DNA from: Plasmodiophora brassicae
Lineage: Eukaryota; Endomyxa: Phytomyxea; Phytomyxea; Plasmodiophorida
Assembly: GCA_036867785.1 (NCBI GenBank)
Contig: CP145423.1
Coordinates: forward strand, 62,001-126,000
Direction of reading: 5' to 3'
DNA: 64,000 nt
The notes under the pieces are model-generated. The model had not been told where the DNA came from, did not search any database, and worked only from the letters and a program-made list of their open reading frames with translations. Below are positions 41,443-49,721 of the stretch, piece by piece. Within the stretch, counting starts at the first letter, position 1, and every line of letters begins with the position of its first letter. Both the position numbers and the translations under genes were made by a program.

Positions 41443-43578
41443 CTATTGAACGGAGCAGCGCGGCTGATCAGGAGCTGGTGGCGGTCCCGGCGACGGTGCC
41501 GATGGCGGATCACCGTCCGAACCTGGCACCAGCTCTAGGGCGCCGGGCGTTGGGGTGCAGCTGACAGACTTGAGCTTATTGTCGATAAACCGTGCAAACC
41601 CGTACACGTTTCCATCCCCGTCGTAAATTGGGCACCCGCAGATTCCCGACATGTCAATGGCGTTGGGCAGCATCGTCGTAATCTGGAAAACGTGAAGGCA
41701 CGTATGGTATGTGCCGTCGGCGTTCCCGAACGCCGAAACCACACCGACATACGTCAGCGAGAGTGGGCGAGCTGGAGCAAGGTGGAAATCCAGGTAGCAC
41801 GTGGTTTGCTTCAGGGTAAGGTTGATGGGCGCGAACCGGAGAAGCCTGATGCCGCCGACCATGTTCTTGAACTGTACGTTGCCCAGATCAACCGAAAGCA
41901 GGGACAGGCCGGTAGTATTGTCACGGCAATCTGCATCATTGATGACAGGCTCGATTCGGTCGAACGTGTGGTGGAACACGCCCACTGGCTGCGACGTCGT
42001 GCCGCAATGGTACACGACCTTGCCGTGCAGGCGCCGCCGCCGTTGCTTCCTGAACATCAACCAGTATTGCACCAGGTCGCGCGCGCTCTTGACCGGTTCA
42101 ACGGCGGGCGTGTGAGGAAAGAACCCATGCGTCGAATACGTCAGCACGGTCTGACCCTGCCAGGTGCATAGGACGCCTGCCGACGTGATCGGGCAGCGCC
42201 GCGAGTGCCGGACGATGGACCCGGGCCGCAGGTTCGGCCACAGGTTGTGCTGGGCGATGAAGGCGGGCGAGAAGTTCAGGACGTCGCCACCCTGCGTCAA
42301 CGGCATCACGCGTCGCAAGCGCACCGTCAGGCCGCCGATCGTCGCCGGGTGCTGCCACGGGTGGACGAACGTGCCGTGTGGAACGCCAAGCCACATCTCG
42401 GTCGCCGTGCACCAAATCGACTTCGCCCAGGGGAACGCGTCGCCGATCATCTTCATTTGCCGGCCGTCGACGGCCACCCGAACACGTGTGCCGTCGGGCA
42501 GTGGGTCCATCGGGCGCTCGACGTCGCCCTGGAACGCGGGATGGGCGACGATATTCGGGTACAGGTTGGCGTGCATAAAGAAGCGCTTCCCGCCGACGTA
42601 CTCGAACGCGAACCCGAAATCGGAGAAGTCGGGGACGACCGCGTGCAGGTACGGGCCGTCGACGTGGAAGATGGCGTGCGACCCCAGGCGCAGCGAATGC
42701 AGGGCCAGGAGTGTGTCCCATTGAACCTCGTTGCCGATGTCGACGCCGTCCAGCGGGTCACGACGGAATCCGACCTCGTCGTCTCCGGGATCGCCCGGCG
42801 TCGTCATGGCCAGACGACGACGTTCTGCGGGCGAGGCCCCCATATGGCATAGCATCAGCACGCTCGGCAGGAACGGCAGGTCACTGGCCGGGGTGGAGTC
42901 GCAAAGCTCGTCGTCGACGCGCTCGATGTCGCACTTCAAGTGCACCAGCGACCTGGTGTTCACGAGAACGGCCTCGGCGTCGGCGTGGCGGCCCAGACGA
43001 CGCAGTATGCCGGCCGACATCAGCCCCATTGTCAGGGCCTCGTAATCGGGGGCTCCCGGTTGGCGCCGCGCTTCCGTAAGCAGGGCGAGCGCGACGCGAT
43101 CCTCCACGAGCTGGGCGCTGACGATCAGCCATGTTGTGTCGTGCACCGGGTCCGGCCAGGCTGCCATCAGCGAGGAAAGGTCGGCCGACGACGACTTGCG
43201 CCCAATCTGTTGTTGGACGAACCGTAGAAACAAGGCCTGACTACCGACGATATCGTTGGTCGTGTAGGCCAGCGCGCGGCGCGAAACAGGCTCCTCTGAG
43301 GTGAAGCACTCGTTGTGCACGTCGCGATAGTGGGACTGCGCCTCGCCGATTGGGTGAAGGTGGCGATCGCACAGGAGGCACGGGACGGGACATGCTTCCC
43401 GGTGGTCAGCGTACGCGGCCGCGTCGACGAACGCGCGGCAAGCCTCGCAGAAGCGAGGCCGCTCCCTGCATGATCGATCCTGGTGGGCGACCAGGGCCAC
43501 CGGCGCGAGGCGTATGCCACATCGGCACGCGATCGTCAATCCAAGTAGTACGGGCGCCGCAGCGACGCTCTCCGCCAT
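41443..43578 (-). CDS. Zinc-finger protein with C-terminal trypsin-like peptidase signature
   Basis: Single exon, 711 residues from ATG at 43578. The N-terminus has three Cys/His fingers of TRAF or C2H2/C2HC spacing, for example CEACRAFVDAAAYADHREAC and CLLCDRHLHPIGEAQSHYRDVH. A helical middle follows, then a conserved-looking core (YLHAVVPDFSDFGFAFEYV, GKRFFMHANLYPNI). The C-terminal ~230 residues resemble a chymotrypsin-fold peptidase: a strand-turn TVLTYSTHGFF (candidate His), SVDLGNVQFKNM (candidate Asp) and SGICGCPIYDGDGNVYGF (candidate Ser in a GCP context). The Ser motif has a two-residue insertion relative to the usual GxSGxP, so activity is uncertain. A decayed partial copy lies at 46580-47300. 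Confidence 0.65.
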   Translation of the reverse strand: MAESVAAAPVLLGLTIACRCGIRLAPVALVAHQDRSCRERPRFCEACRAFVDAAAYADHREACPVPCLLCDRHLHPIGEAQSHYRDVHNECFTSEEPVSRRALAYTTNDIVGSQALFLRFVQQQIGRKSSSADLSSLMAAWPDPVHDTTWLIVSAQLVEDRVALALLTEARRQPGAPDYEALTMGLMSAGILRRLGRHADAEAVLVNTRSLVHLKCDIERVDDELCDSTPASDLPFLPSVLMLCHMGASPAERRRLAMTTPGDPGDDEVGFRRDPLDGVDIGNEVQWDTLLALHSLRLGSHAIFHVDGPYLHAVVPDFSDFGFAFEYVGGKRFFMHANLYPNIVAHPAFQGDVERPMDPLPDGTRVRVAVDGRQMKMIGDAFPWAKSIWCTATEMWLGVPHGTFVHPWQHPATIGGLTVRLRRVMPLTQGGDVLNFSPAFIAQHNLWPNLRPGSIVRHSRRCPITSAGVLCTWQGQTVLTYSTHGFFPHTPAVEPVKSARDLVQYWLMFRKQRRRRLHGKVVYHCGTTSQPVGVFHHTFDRIEPVINDADCRDNTTGLSLLSVDLGNVQFKNMVGGIRLLRFAPINLTLKQTTCYLDFHLAPARPLSLTYVGVVSAFGNADGTYHTCLHVFQITTMLPNAIDMSGICGCPIYDGDGNVYGFARFIDNKLKSVSCTPTPGALELVPGSDGDPPSAPSPGPPPAPDQPRCSVQ

Positions 43579-44454
43579 CGTCGCGGTGCCAGTTGCCACC
43601 ACTGATCAGCTCCAAAATCACTGTGACACGTGCACGCCTCTCGAGCCCTCGACAGTCGAGCTTGGACTTCGTACTGATGCGACTGCGCTTCCTTTTAAGG
43701 GCCCTTTATGTTTGCTGGCAGACGGGGGAGGGGCTGCCCCAGTGGTCTACCTAGTCGGTCAGCGGGCAGCCCAAAGTGCCAGAGCAAAGCTTAAGCATTG
43801 TTGCCGCTCTTGTCATGACGCAACTCGACCTGCAGGTCGACCAAGCGTTCTGACGAGACTTACGTCAGTACAGCCACAGAATCGACTTCGATCCTGGGTC
43901 TCCTGTCACGTTCCACAGTTGATGCTGCGAATCCGTTGGCACGACAGCCACCGATCCGGCAAACTCGTCGTCGCTGACAGACGGTGGTGGTCAGCAGGCG
44001 AATCGAACAGATTGGCTAACCACGGGCGCGTACAGTTACGACGATGGCAGACAACACGAGACGCAACGGCAACGATGTCCCCTGCGACGCAGACGAGGGA
44101 GACACCGGCACAGGCGGGTTCGACGATGACGCTAGACGGAATCGGCAGTGTCGTCGACGACTCGCTTTGCGTGGTTTCCGACGACATGCTGCAGGTCTGC
44201 AGAGACACGTAGTGAGATCGGGCGCCGCAATAGAGTCAGCCTCGAGCGAACCGAGACGACTGTAGCGGACAGTTCGCCAGGCAGCGGCAGTGACGACAAC
44301 GTTGGCCAAGAAGACGCCGGCAGCACGATGGCGGCGATGCGGAGCACACGTGTCGTCGTCGTTGTCCTGATGGTCTCGACCCTAACGCGGTTCGGGCGGT
44401 TGTACCCGTCCCGTCTATCGCATCGGCGCTACCTGGCTACACGACAACGTAACA
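43579..44454. other. No firmly supported gene
   Basis: About 880 bases. Frames on both strands are open for 60-100 codons but lack starts, motifs and clean splice pairs. Confidence 0.3.
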
Positions 44455-44775
44455 TTGCAGATGATCTGCATGATGCCGATGTCGCATCCGTTATGGCTCG
44501 TAGTTGAAGCACTCGCCTGTGCAGGCTGTGGTTGGGCCGCGGAACCTGTATTAGTAGAACGCGGATCAAGGTGGCAATGTGTCGAGGAAGCTGAGCCGCT
44601 CAGCCATTTCCCGTTCGCCGCGGTACGAAGAGAGTCCACCAAGTTCGTCGTCGGCAGCGCCGACACCGACAAGGAGATCATGATCCTCTGCGGCTTCCCA
44701 CGCGGACAGGATGGCGTATCCCGACAAATACAGGCGAGCCTGCTCAATACTGCCCTACAGTTGTTACTGCTTTAG
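44455..44775 (+). CDS. Small secreted protein, 106 residues
   Basis: Single open frame from ATG at 44455. Residues ~8-27 form a leader (SHPLWLVVEALACAGCGWA). The remaining ~80 residues are ordinary and soluble (AVRRESTKFVVGSADTDKE). No motif. It could be the first exon of a longer gene, though the frame closes in a Leu-rich end. Confidence 0.4.
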   Translation: MQMICMMPMSHPLWLVVEALACAGCGWAAEPVLVERGSRWQCVEEAEPLSHFPFAAVRRESTKFVVGSADTDKEIMILCGFPRGQDGVSRQIQASLLNTALQLLLL

Positions 44776-45663
44776 CCAGACACGCAAGTAGGATCGCATC
44801 ACGCATCAATATCACATACCGAGTGAATGATCAGCGAGTGCATGACAACCTCCGTCGGCTGGTGGAATTCTTCCACAAGGCGCATGACAACGGCTTCCAC
44901 TGACTCGGGAGATGGATAGCTCTTGCAACTTTGGCCAGGGTCAGCTGGCCTGCTTGTATAGAGGACGATGCACCCAGGTTCGCGATGGACAGCTGGGGGA
45001 TCATCGACGCCGGAAGGTACGACGTAGCGCACCCTGTGGTCGCAAGCGCGTCGATTTCGATCATCAGTCCTCTGTGCGCATACCGATCACCACACAATAC
45101 ACGAATGTCGCCAACAACACTGACCTTGCCGTTCATGTTACTCGGCGCCGTGACGGCCCTGCATTCTTCACAAACGATTCGAGGCGGTGAACCCGACACA
45201 GGTGTAGGACGCAGTCGCATCTGCGACAGCACTACTGAACTGCCCAGATCATTGACCTTCCTTGGGGATCGCTGCACCTGGCAATATCCTTGAGTATGAA
45301 TACTTACAGTAATAACGGTAACTAGACGACGACGAAACCAACAGGATGGCGGACTGGACCGGAACCGTATGGACGAGGCGGCTTTTGGTGAAGGGCTTCA
45401 TCGGCTGCATTTGACGTTGTTGCCGAACGTGACAAAGAAGGACGTCGCGACGGACGTGGACGCAGACGCTGCTCCCGGTTGCCATCTCCGTTTGATCCTA
45501 TCCCCACATCAATTACGGCAAGTGCGATCTGTATCATTATTATTTACGTACCTCGTCGTGACGCGGTCACATCGAACGCCTGTTGATTGGTTGCAGCATG
45601 CGACCCGGTCGCATTCGAGGCCTGTCACGAGGACGCCACAGCGTCAGGGAATGTGCTCCCTAA
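44776..45663. other. Possible hypothetical exons on the minus strand
   Basis: Two minus-strand frames overlap: 44831-45277 (contains IVCEECRAVTAPSN, KVSVVGDIRVLCGDRY, ASMIPQLSIANLG) and 44799-45032 (SPESVEAVVMRLVEEFHQ). They look like consecutive exons of one small protein joined around 44930-44980, but I could not find a splice pair with matching phases. The remainder (45290-45660) shows nothing. Confidence 0.3.
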
Positions 45664-46163
45664 CTAACCCGGTGCGTCGTGGACCTTCAACACCTGCTGT
45701 TGTACCTGTACCCGCGCCTCATGGCGAGCTGCCGCTTGCTGCTGGCGTCTCTTCAGTCGCCGCCGTTCCAGAATCGCCTCCCTATGCCTGTCGTAGTACC
45801 GCCTTGACTGTCTAGCGTCCCTGCTCTGACGGCCGATGCCAATGCGTCCCATATTCTCGCGAGGCGAACTGCGGCTTCTTTTTTGCTGAGACGTGCTCGA
45901 CGCACATCGGCCCCGCACCATGTCTGACCGGGTTCAATTTCTTCACGACCTTGAGCTCGCGGCAACCCGCGGCCAGCTGGAACACCATCTTTCCAGACGA
46001 TCCCGGTGTCTCCATCGAGATCTTCTGGCCGTGTCACAGTCAAATCAGCCCCATCGTCCACCATAAGCGTAAGTTCCTTGGGCGCGTCCAGATCAATGGA
46101 GTAATCACGACCTTGAGGTCGCGGTGGACGACAACTGATATGATTCAAACCTACCGCGATCAC
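45664..46163 (-). CDS. Hypothetical protein with YY-HRE motif
   Basis: Minus-strand coding appears in three frames. The last exon ends at 45664 and carries SRRYYDRHREAILERRRLK, a basic helix motif common beside HNH/GIY-type nucleases and in zinc-ribbon DNA-binding proteins. It may join through a short intron near 45861-45899 to a segment with CRELKVVKKLNPVRHGAG, a C-x2-LK start like the Cys ribbon that usually precedes YY-HRE. The upstream exon may start at 46163 (DYSIDLDAPKELTLMVDDG). One junction remains unresolved. It could be a domesticated nuclease or a decayed copy. Confidence 0.3.
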
Positions 46164-46174
46164 GTTCGTCAGCG

Positions 46175-46573
46175 ATGGAACTGGATCCGGAGCCGGGCTC
46201 GGGAAATTTCAGGTACAAGCCTAAAACATTTCGAGACCTGCAGTCCTACCAACTCATGAGAGACGCATTCGAGCTGAGGTGGTACCGGTCGTTCCGGTTT
46301 CGGCCAGAGTACGCCGATCTGCGTCCTGATTCCAAAGTTGCTGTTCACAAATCGGGAATTGTACTTCCAGGGGCGAGCGTACGCGACGTAGAAACCGCGG
46401 AACGTGATCTTCCAGTTGAGTATTGTCACTTGTATTGGCGCCTGAAATACCGCATCATTGCATACGAACATGCAGCAGATCGAGTACGTTCTGGTACAGT
46501 ACTGGGATGCAATGTGGACCCGAGCCAGCACAGGTCCGATTCAGTATTTGGACATGATGTGGACAGATCTTAA
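46175..46573 (+). CDS. Hypothetical protein, about 132 residues
   Basis: Open frame from ATG at 46175. The N-terminal 100 residues read well (FRDLQSYQLMRDAFELRWY, FRPEYADLRPDSKVAVHKS). The complementary strand is also open over the same bases and almost as protein-like, so strand assignment is weak. No motif recognised. Confidence 0.28.
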   Translation: MELDPEPGSGNFRYKPKTFRDLQSYQLMRDAFELRWYRSFRFRPEYADLRPDSKVAVHKSGIVLPGASVRDVETAERDLPVEYCHLYWRLKYRIIAYEHAADRVRSGTVLGCNVDPSQHRSDSVFGHDVDRS

Positions 46574-46579
46574 AACGGT

Positions 46580-47300
46580 TGTTATAACTGCATTGGCCGA
46601 CGTGACGTTGGTACTCGTTGTGGACACAGCGGCCAATGAAAGGTACAAACAGGCGACCGGCACGCCGATGTCGACCCCGTCGAGGTCGCACTAACGTACG
46701 GCGTCGTCTCGGCCAGACGACGACGTTCGACGGGCGCGATCCCGCGGTTCCCGCCCATGTAGCACCGCACTAGCACGCTCGAGAGGATCGGGAGGACACT
46801 TGCTCGGACGGTGTCGCGTAGGTCATCATCGACGCGGTCAATGTCCCCTTGCAGGTTGCGTAAACGCGAACGAAACCACATCGGAGCCACTCCCGTCGTT
46901 ACCACGGTCGGCAGCGGGCACACATCATCCGTCTTGCCTGTTTCCGACCTGCGTCGACGTGTTGGGAACGGTCGGCGAGCGTATTACGACACAGGGACGA
47001 CGAGGTCGGCATCGGCGACGACATCGGACCGGACGCCTTGCTGGCCCTGCATTCGCCGCGCCTGGCGTCGCATGCCATCTTTTCACGTCGACGCCCCATA
47101 CTTGCATGCGGCCGTGCCCGACTTCTCCGATTTCGGGTTCGTGTTCGAATACATCTGCGGGAAGAGATTCTTCATGCATGCCAACGTGTACCCGAACATC
47201 GCCCCTCCGCTCGCGTTCCAGGGCGTTGTGGAGAGCCCGCTCGACCCACTGCCCGACGACTCGTTCGAGCGAATAGTTCAGGTCACCTCTACGTCAACGG
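46580..47300. pseudogene. Decayed, internally inverted copy of the 41443-43578 gene
   Basis: The minus strand at about 46660-46880 matches the middle of the zinc-finger/protease-like protein (GDIDRVDDDLRDT against CDIERVDDELCDS; VERRRLAETTP against AERRRLAMTTP). The plus strand at about 47010-47250 matches the next part (PYLHAAVPDFSDFGFVFEY, GKRFFMHANVYPNI, LDPLPDD). The two parts are consecutive in the intact gene but point in opposite directions here, so an inversion occurred near 46690-47000. Both flanks run out of similarity. This is a duplicated pseudogene of a host gene. Confidence 0.75.
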
Positions 47301-47415
47301 CATCACGCGTCGCAGACGACGCACCACGTTGACCTGCCCAGACGGACGCGTCGGCGACAGCACGGGTCGACGTCTAGGTACGAAGCCACACCAAAGCTCG
47401 TATCGTGCAGGCAAT

Positions 47416-47694
47416 TTACTGAGCTGGTTTCTCCTGGGTCGCAGGTTGTGCCGGATCCGGGTTCGCCGCAGGCGCTACAGCAGCGCCGCCTGCCGCCAGG
47501 TCGTCCAGCGCGGAAGTCGCCTGCTGCATGTCGGCCTCCTGATGCGCCGCACGTCGCAGGATTAACGCGTCATGCAGCAGGCCGAGGACCTCGTCCAGCG
47601 CCGACACGTCGCCCGGTCCCGCCTGGCGCGCCACCACCCTCGCTCGAACCTGCTGCAGGAGCGCCTCTGCGCGACTGACATCGCTGATGTCCAT
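47416..47694 (-). CDS. Small helical protein, 92 residues
   Basis: Single minus-strand frame from ATG at 47694. Strongly helical, with heptad-like Leu spacing (AEALLQQVRARVVARQAG, SALDEVLGLLHDALILRR), then a Pro/Ala tail. No motif recognised. Codon use fits the confident genes. Confidence 0.45.
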   Translation of the reverse strand: MDISDVSRAEALLQQVRARVVARQAGPGDVSALDEVLGLLHDALILRRAAHQEADMQQATSALDDLAAGGAAVAPAANPDPAQPATQEKPAQ

Positions 47695-48309
47695 CGTTGC
47701 GTTGGTCAGCGAACCACCAAGCAGCTGGGCTGTCACAGGGCGAACCCATCGCTCGGCGGGCAAGATACTACGACCCTTGCGACCGATACACATTGACGAT
47801 GTAAGTCACGGAGGTTCACCAGCCTCCGAACACGCCGAACACACATGGTTGACCAGAGCAGGACGTTCGGGACATGCACTCTTCGGTTCCAACAAACACA
47901 TTGCTATCGCCACATGACCACGGCGCCTGCAGCGACCACTACGATCCGTCCAGCACACAATTCGGCACCCTGCATCCCAGGATCGCTCCAGCTAGGTAGC
48001 CAGTTGAAAACATCGACCGCGTGCACGAAGTCATTCGAGGTGAACCCGATCTGGTCGACGGTGCGCCCCACAGCGCCGATCAGCGCCATCGATTCCAGTT
48101 ATTCAATACGATCCAGCAGCTGTGCTCGACACGGCTAGACAGAAGGTCTGTTTGGAGTTCTTGCTGGTCGCAATGCAATCGCAGCTGGAAGAAGTTCGAA
48201 GCTTCGCAGGAGAGAGCACACTAGCAGCGATCATTGCCAAATCGGTACAAACGTGTCCTGAAAAAGGCAGTCTCAGCAGCATCTACCCCCGGTTACATAT
48301 TAGTTTATC
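47695..48309. other. No supported gene
   Basis: About 600 bases with overlapping short frames and no motif or splice support. Confidence 0.35.
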
Positions 48310-48678
48310 ATGGCTTCTCAAATTGACGCTCTGAACGCATGCATGATCAGCAAACTCCAACAACAACAAACTGAACCAGGCGAATCGTACATCTTGAAGC
48401 AGAATGGCCTCCTACGAACGGTAGCGATCGTGAATCTCGGAGAGCTTCGCCCAGCGATTCCAGGACCATCGAGGACGTCGCGGGCCACTACTGCAAGCAG
48501 TTCCGCATCGAATTCCGGCTCACTCAGATACCGCCACGAAGAACGGAACGCGAAGATGGCACAACGATTCGCAGCGCAACGAGCCCAGCAGAACGCCACG
48601 GGACTCGTCACCGAGAAGCAATTGCAAGCTTCGGTCGCCAAATACATGGCCAACGGTTTGCAAGTTGCTTCTCGGTGA
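48310..48678 (+). CDS. Hypothetical protein, 122 residues, within an inverted duplication
   Basis: Open frame from ATG at 48310 (MASQIDALNACMISKLQQQ), Gln/Ser/Ala/Arg-rich, ending KYMANGLQVASR. Its second half lies in the first arm and loop of the inverted duplication at 48458-48818, so the 3' end may be an artefact of that rearrangement. No family recognised. Confidence 0.38.
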   Translation: MASQIDALNACMISKLQQQQTEPGESYILKQNGLLRTVAIVNLGELRPAIPGPSRTSRATTASSSASNSGSLRYRHEERNAKMAQRFAAQRAQQNATGLVTEKQLQASVAKYMANGLQVASR

Positions 48679-48818
48679 CGAGTCCCGGGGCGCTCTGCTG
48701 GGCTCATTGCGCTGCGAATTGTTGTGCCTTCTTCTTCGTGGCGCATCTGCGCTGGGCGGAATTCGAGGCGGAACTGCTGGCAGTTTGGGCTCCACGACGT
48801 CTTCGATGATCGGATTCG
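48458..48818. repeat. Inverted duplication, ~165-bp arms, ~30-bp loop
   Basis: 48458-48627 and the reverse complement of 48658-48818 match over almost their full length, with a ~14-bp indel near 48544-48557 and scattered substitutions. The innermost ~65 bp are about 90% identical. Transcription through it would give a long hairpin. Confidence 0.8.
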
Positions 48819-48891
48819 GGATTCTGGACCGGAAAAACACCACTTGCGCGTCGGCGAGCAGGTGGCGTGAGACGCGCCGTCCTTTACCCAC

Positions 48892-49509
48892 ATGCCCACA
48901 ACGTTTCGGTCCGCGTGTATCCTGCTGTCTTTCGTCATCGGACTTCGTCTACTGGAATGGCCATCCGCGACGTCTGTCAAGGTCGACGGCGATCGTTTGC
49001 GCCGGTACGCCATGGCGAACGCATTCGCCAAACGTTTGGGCAACGGCCCCGCGCATGGCCGCGATAACAGATTAAGCCTGGTGCGTTTCACGGAACGCGA
49101 CCGTTTGACGAACCAGACGATTGCGATGGTTCGGGAACAGGTCGCCCTGCTTCGTGCCATTCGCGTCGCGGTCGTCGCCGGCCACGACTCCAACCACAAC
49201 GTCACAGCGTACCGAGACCGGGTCGTTCAGCACGACCAACGATGGCAGGCACTTCGGCAACGGCTAGAGGATATCGCGTCCATCGAGATCATGCCAGACC
49301 CGCTCCAGCAGTATGTCCTGTCGATGCCGCTGATCCAGCGGGCCCGGCACGTTCTGGCACCACGCGCCCGTGGCCCTGCCTTGGCTGGCAACCTGCAAGG
49401 CCTCATTGACGCGTTAGTGTCGAGATCGCAAGAACTCGTTGAGCACGATGCGCTCATGCTGGTGGCCCTAATCCGGCGACTGATCACACGAGGGACTGCG
49501 AGCACGTGA
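48892..49509 (+). CDS. Secreted or membrane protein of unknown family, 205 residues
   Basis: Single exon from ATG at 48892. Leader FRSACILLSFVIGLRLLEW, then a mainly helical chain (TNQTIAMVREQVALLRAIR, NLQGLIDALVSRSQELVEH) with one N-glycosylation sequon at NQT. No catalytic motif. Codon use fits the confident genes. Confidence 0.52.
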   Translation: MPTTFRSACILLSFVIGLRLLEWPSATSVKVDGDRLRRYAMANAFAKRLGNGPAHGRDNRLSLVRFTERDRLTNQTIAMVREQVALLRAIRVAVVAGHDSNHNVTAYRDRVVQHDQRWQALRQRLEDIASIEIMPDPLQQYVLSMPLIQRARHVLAPRARGPALAGNLQGLIDALVSRSQELVEHDALMLVALIRRLITRGTAST

Positions 49510-49721
49510 ACGACGAGGAGCGCCATCGATGTAACCGACCAGTGTCGAAGCCGTGAAACGGCGGGCCCCCCTATTGCTAATGTAGGAGGGCGAGTCTCTC
49601 TGCCGTTCACGATATCTTCGCGTCGTTCACAGAGCGTACCTGATCGGGGTACTGCCATCGTGATCCTCCGCATATCTCTCCAGCGTGCGGCGCCACCTCC
49701 GTCTACGGTGGCGGGCGCGTC

